Shown piece after piece: positions 62,112 to 64,000 of a DNA stretch of 64,000 nucleotides. Position numbers and translations under genes: made by a program. The DNA lies in assembly GCA_021297895.1 (NCBI GenBank), contig JAJTHN010000036.1, positions 1 to 64,000 of the forward strand, written 5' to 3'. This DNA comes from Phycisphaeraceae bacterium (GTDB lineage Bacteria; Planctomycetota; Phycisphaerae; Phycisphaerales; UBA1924). How positions within the stretch are numbered: the first letter of the stretch is position 1; the number at the start of each line of letters is the position of its first letter. The notes beneath the pieces are model-generated. The model saw nothing but the letters and a program-made list of their open reading frames with translations. It was not told where the DNA came from and did no database searches.

Positions 62112-63572
62112 TTACTTGGCCTGTGTGTCGGCGGCATCGGTTGCAGCGGAGTTGCCGCCGCCGAATTGATACTGCTGGCCCTTGAACGCGAACGAGCCGG
62201 AGCCGAAGCAGCAGAAATACGGCTCCTGATCACGCCCCGCGCCCCAGCCGCCGACCGCGTGAAGGCGGTCGACGGGGCGAGAGCGGTCGAAGACCAGCGA
62301 GCCCTCGACCCATGTCTGCTCGACTTTGGTGTACACGCTGAACGGGTCGCCCGAGAGGATGACCAGGTCGGCATCCTTGCCGGGCGTGAGCGTGCCGATG
62401 CGGTCCTGAAGGTCCATCATGATCGCGCCGTTGATGGTCAGGGCCTTGATGGCGCTGTCGCGCTTCATGCCCGCGCGGACGGCCAGCGCGGCCATGCGCA
62501 GGAACAGGCGCGAGTCGGTGATCCAGTCATCCGTGTGGAAGCAGACGAGCACGCCGGCCTCATCGAGGATCCTGCCCGTGTCGTAGTTCAGATTGACGGC
62601 CTCGAGCTTTCCGCCGGGAGAGTCGATGAGAATGACCGAGCAGCCCAGCACGCGGCCCGCATCCTGGGCTTCCTTGATCTGAGCGGGAATGAGCGAGGCC
62701 TCGCTGACGTGCTGAAGCACCACGCGAAGATTGAACTCCTCGCTGATGCGAAGGACGGTGGCGATGTCATCGGCGCGGTGGGTGTGGTGGTGGATGATCG
62801 CGCTGCGGCTGAGCGCCTTGCCCAGCGCCTCCTTGCCGAGGTCGCGCGCGGGGACCTTCTCGGCGTTGACGGTGCCGTCGGGCGCGGTGGCCTCGGCGAG
62901 TTTGCGGGCGTATTGCTGGGCGTCGATGAACATCTGGCGGACGATCGCGGCGTGCTTGCCGCGGGTGCTGCTGAACGGCGCATCGCGCATCGGGTTGGTG
63001 CCGTTGGCCATCTTGATCCCGCCGGCGATGGTGCCGTCGGCGTTGCGGATGGCAAGATCCTCGATGCGGACAACCACGCCGTCGCGCGGCTCTGCGCCGG
63101 GCACGGCGCGAAGCTTGACGTAGACCGTCTGGCCCGAGAGCAGGTGGCCCGAGCCGGGCATGATGTTCAGGGTGGTCAGGCCTCCGGCGAGCGCGCGGCG
63201 GAAGCCGGAGTCGGCCGGGTTGATCGAGTCCATTACGCGCACATCGGGCTGAACGGTGCTCGAACCGTCGGCACCGGCGATGCCGCCGAGATGGCTGTGG
63301 GTATCGACGATGCCCGGCATGATGACCTTGCCGGCGCAATCGATACGCTTGGCGTCCACAGCAATCGCGGTCGTCGCGGCGGGGCCGACGGCCACGATCT
63401 TGCCCTTGTGCACGACGACGACGCCGGCGTCGATCTCCGGCGCATCGACCGGAATGACGCGGGCACCGGTGAAGGCGACCGGTGTCTCCTGAGCCTGTGC
63501 GCACTCAACGCCGTGCATGAGCGCGAACGCGACCATGACCGGCACGCATCGACGAATTGATCGGGGGTCCAT
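62112..63572 (-). CDS. exported metal-dependent amidohydrolase (HxH present)
   Basis: 486 residues, imidazolonepropionase-like amidohydrolase group. A signal peptide (PVMVAFALMHGVECAQA) precedes the composite domain. Metal ligands are all in place: DTHSHLGG (HxH at 92-94), HHHTHRADD, LQHVSEA and the final Asp in CFHTDD. The family end is LTPGKDADLVILSGDPF. The C-terminal ~45 residues are an unusual Gly/Phe/Gln-rich tail with a CC pair (YFCCFGSGSFAF). ATG 63572 has a TATGCT box ending 6 bases upstream and no Shine-Dalgarno sequence. Substrate unknown. It is first in a two-gene unit with the degenerate paralogue. Confidence 0.88.
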   Translation of the reverse strand: MDPRSIRRCVPVMVAFALMHGVECAQAQETPVAFTGARVIPVDAPEIDAGVVVVHKGKIVAVGPAATTAIAVDAKRIDCAGKVIMPGIVDTHSHLGGIAGADGSSTVQPDVRVMDSINPADSGFRRALAGGLTTLNIMPGSGHLLSGQTVYVKLRAVPGAEPRDGVVVRIEDLAIRNADGTIAGGIKMANGTNPMRDAPFSSTRGKHAAIVRQMFIDAQQYARKLAEATAPDGTVNAEKVPARDLGKEALGKALSRSAIIHHHTHRADDIATVLRISEEFNLRVVLQHVSEASLIPAQIKEAQDAGRVLGCSVILIDSPGGKLEAVNLNYDTGRILDEAGVLVCFHTDDWITDSRLFLRMAALAVRAGMKRDSAIKALTINGAIMMDLQDRIGTLTPGKDADLVILSGDPFSVYTKVEQTWVEGSLVFDRSRPVDRLHAVGGWGAGRDQEPYFCCFGSGSFAFKGQQYQFGGGNSAATDAADTQAK

Positions 63573-63578
63573 GATCCG

Positions 63579-63584
63579 AGCATA
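63579..63584 (-). promoter_or_regulatory. -10-like box (TATGCT), leaderless arrangement, active amidohydrolase gene
   Basis: Minus strand TATGCT, CGGATC, ATG at 63572; no Shine-Dalgarno sequence. Confidence 0.45.
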
Positions 63585-63689
63585 CCGAACGGAGCACCGG
63601 CGTGTGGTGCCTTCGTGCGATTGAGAACCAGACGCTTCTTGCGGAACCCGCTTGACGCATCGAGCCGCGTGTGCGAGGCTGGTGCGAGC

Positions 63690-64000
63690 ATGTCGCTGCT
63701 TGTGCTGACGATCATCGTGTCGATGGTGTTGATCGCGGGGTACTTCACCTACGGGCGATTCATCGCACGCCAATATGCGCTCGATGACGCGAACGTCACC
63801 CCCGCAACACGGGTGAATGACGGTGTGGACTTTGTGCCCACGCCGCGGTTTTACCTGCTGGGTCAACATCTCAGCGCGATCGCCGCGGCGGGGCCGATCG
63901 CCGGGCCGATACTGGCGTGCTCGCTGTTCGGCTGGGGTCCGTGCCTGCTGTGGATCGTGCTCGGGGTGATCTTCATCGGCGCGGTGCACGACCTTTCGGC
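63690..64000 (+). CDS. cstA: carbon starvation protein CstA, N-terminal part (runs off the window)
   Basis: First ~103 residues of a CstA-family peptide/pyruvate transporter. The first helix LLVLTIIVSMVLIAGYFTYG leads to the family motif VDFVPTPRFYLLGQHLSAIA, then AGPIAGPILACSLFGWGP and a third helix ending VHDLS. These are near-invariant in CstA. ATG 63690 is the first start after the upstream divergent gene; no clear Shine-Dalgarno sequence. The rest lies beyond the window. Confidence 0.92.
   Translation, partial: MSLLVLTIIVSMVLIAGYFTYGRFIARQYALDDANVTPATRVNDGVDFVPTPRFYLLGQHLSAIAAAGPIAGPILACSLFGWGPCLLWIVLGVIFIGAVHDLS

Noticed and set aside
61755-63560. 601-codon plus-strand frame opposite the second amidohydrolase locus
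   Set aside because: Antisense shadow; the minus-strand genes have all expected motifs.

Overview
The window is high-GC bacterial chromosome that most resembles a planctomycete of the class Phycisphaerae. The main evidence is three secreted proteins that end in the same duplicated acidic tail (ADIANTDG ... DNGDF..FF ... GC), which matches what is called the GC-type dockerin in planctomycete annotation. Supporting signs are several zinc-ribbon membrane proteins and amidohydrolase-like exoproteins of planctomycete style. The assignment is by recognition only, with no database search.

Layout. 1-500: 3' part of an IS630-type transposase with an A+T-richer flank. 770-9416: an oxidoreductase, then nucleotide excision repair (uvrB, a small membrane protein, uvrA) and a MacB-type permease. 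9432-11662: a peptide-binding lipoprotein-like protein and a small membrane protein. 11692-19102 (minus): nuoJKLMN, the membrane arm of respiratory complex I without nuoA-I. 19535-29490: a secreted GH13 enzyme with a dockerin-like tail, an AraC-HTH/receiver-like protein, two GC-dockerin exoproteins (one a seven-repeat propeller) and an unknown DNA-binding-like protein. 29592-31644 (minus): motA-motB and a zinc-ribbon protein. 32062-40068: a secreted Pro/Arg-rich protein, a DUF486 protein and the first amidohydrolase locus. 40319-46258: PPi-type phosphofructokinase, a FlgI-like/HEAT lipoprotein, a zinc-ribbon protein and a P1-nuclease-like enzyme. 46431-54925: a third GC-dockerin protein, two membrane proteins, a UGT-like glycosyltransferase and a thioredoxin-like exported protein. 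55065-56122 (minus): rplM-rpsI. 57117-60451: a small winged-helix protein, an exported protein, small ORFs and a 61-residue peptide gene with its own promoter, leader and terminator. 60764-63572 (minus): the second amidohydrolase locus. 63690-end: start of cstA.

Two themes recur. First, about ten genes have a TANNNT box (often TATGCT or TACGCT) ending only 5-9 bases before the start codon and no Shine-Dalgarno sequence, which suggests leaderless mRNAs. Genes with a clear Shine-Dalgarno sequence carry the same box further upstream. Second, amidohydrolase-fold proteins occur at two loci in which a module with the HxH metal motif is paired with one or more modules that have lost it.

No rRNA, tRNA or CRISPR array was recognised.
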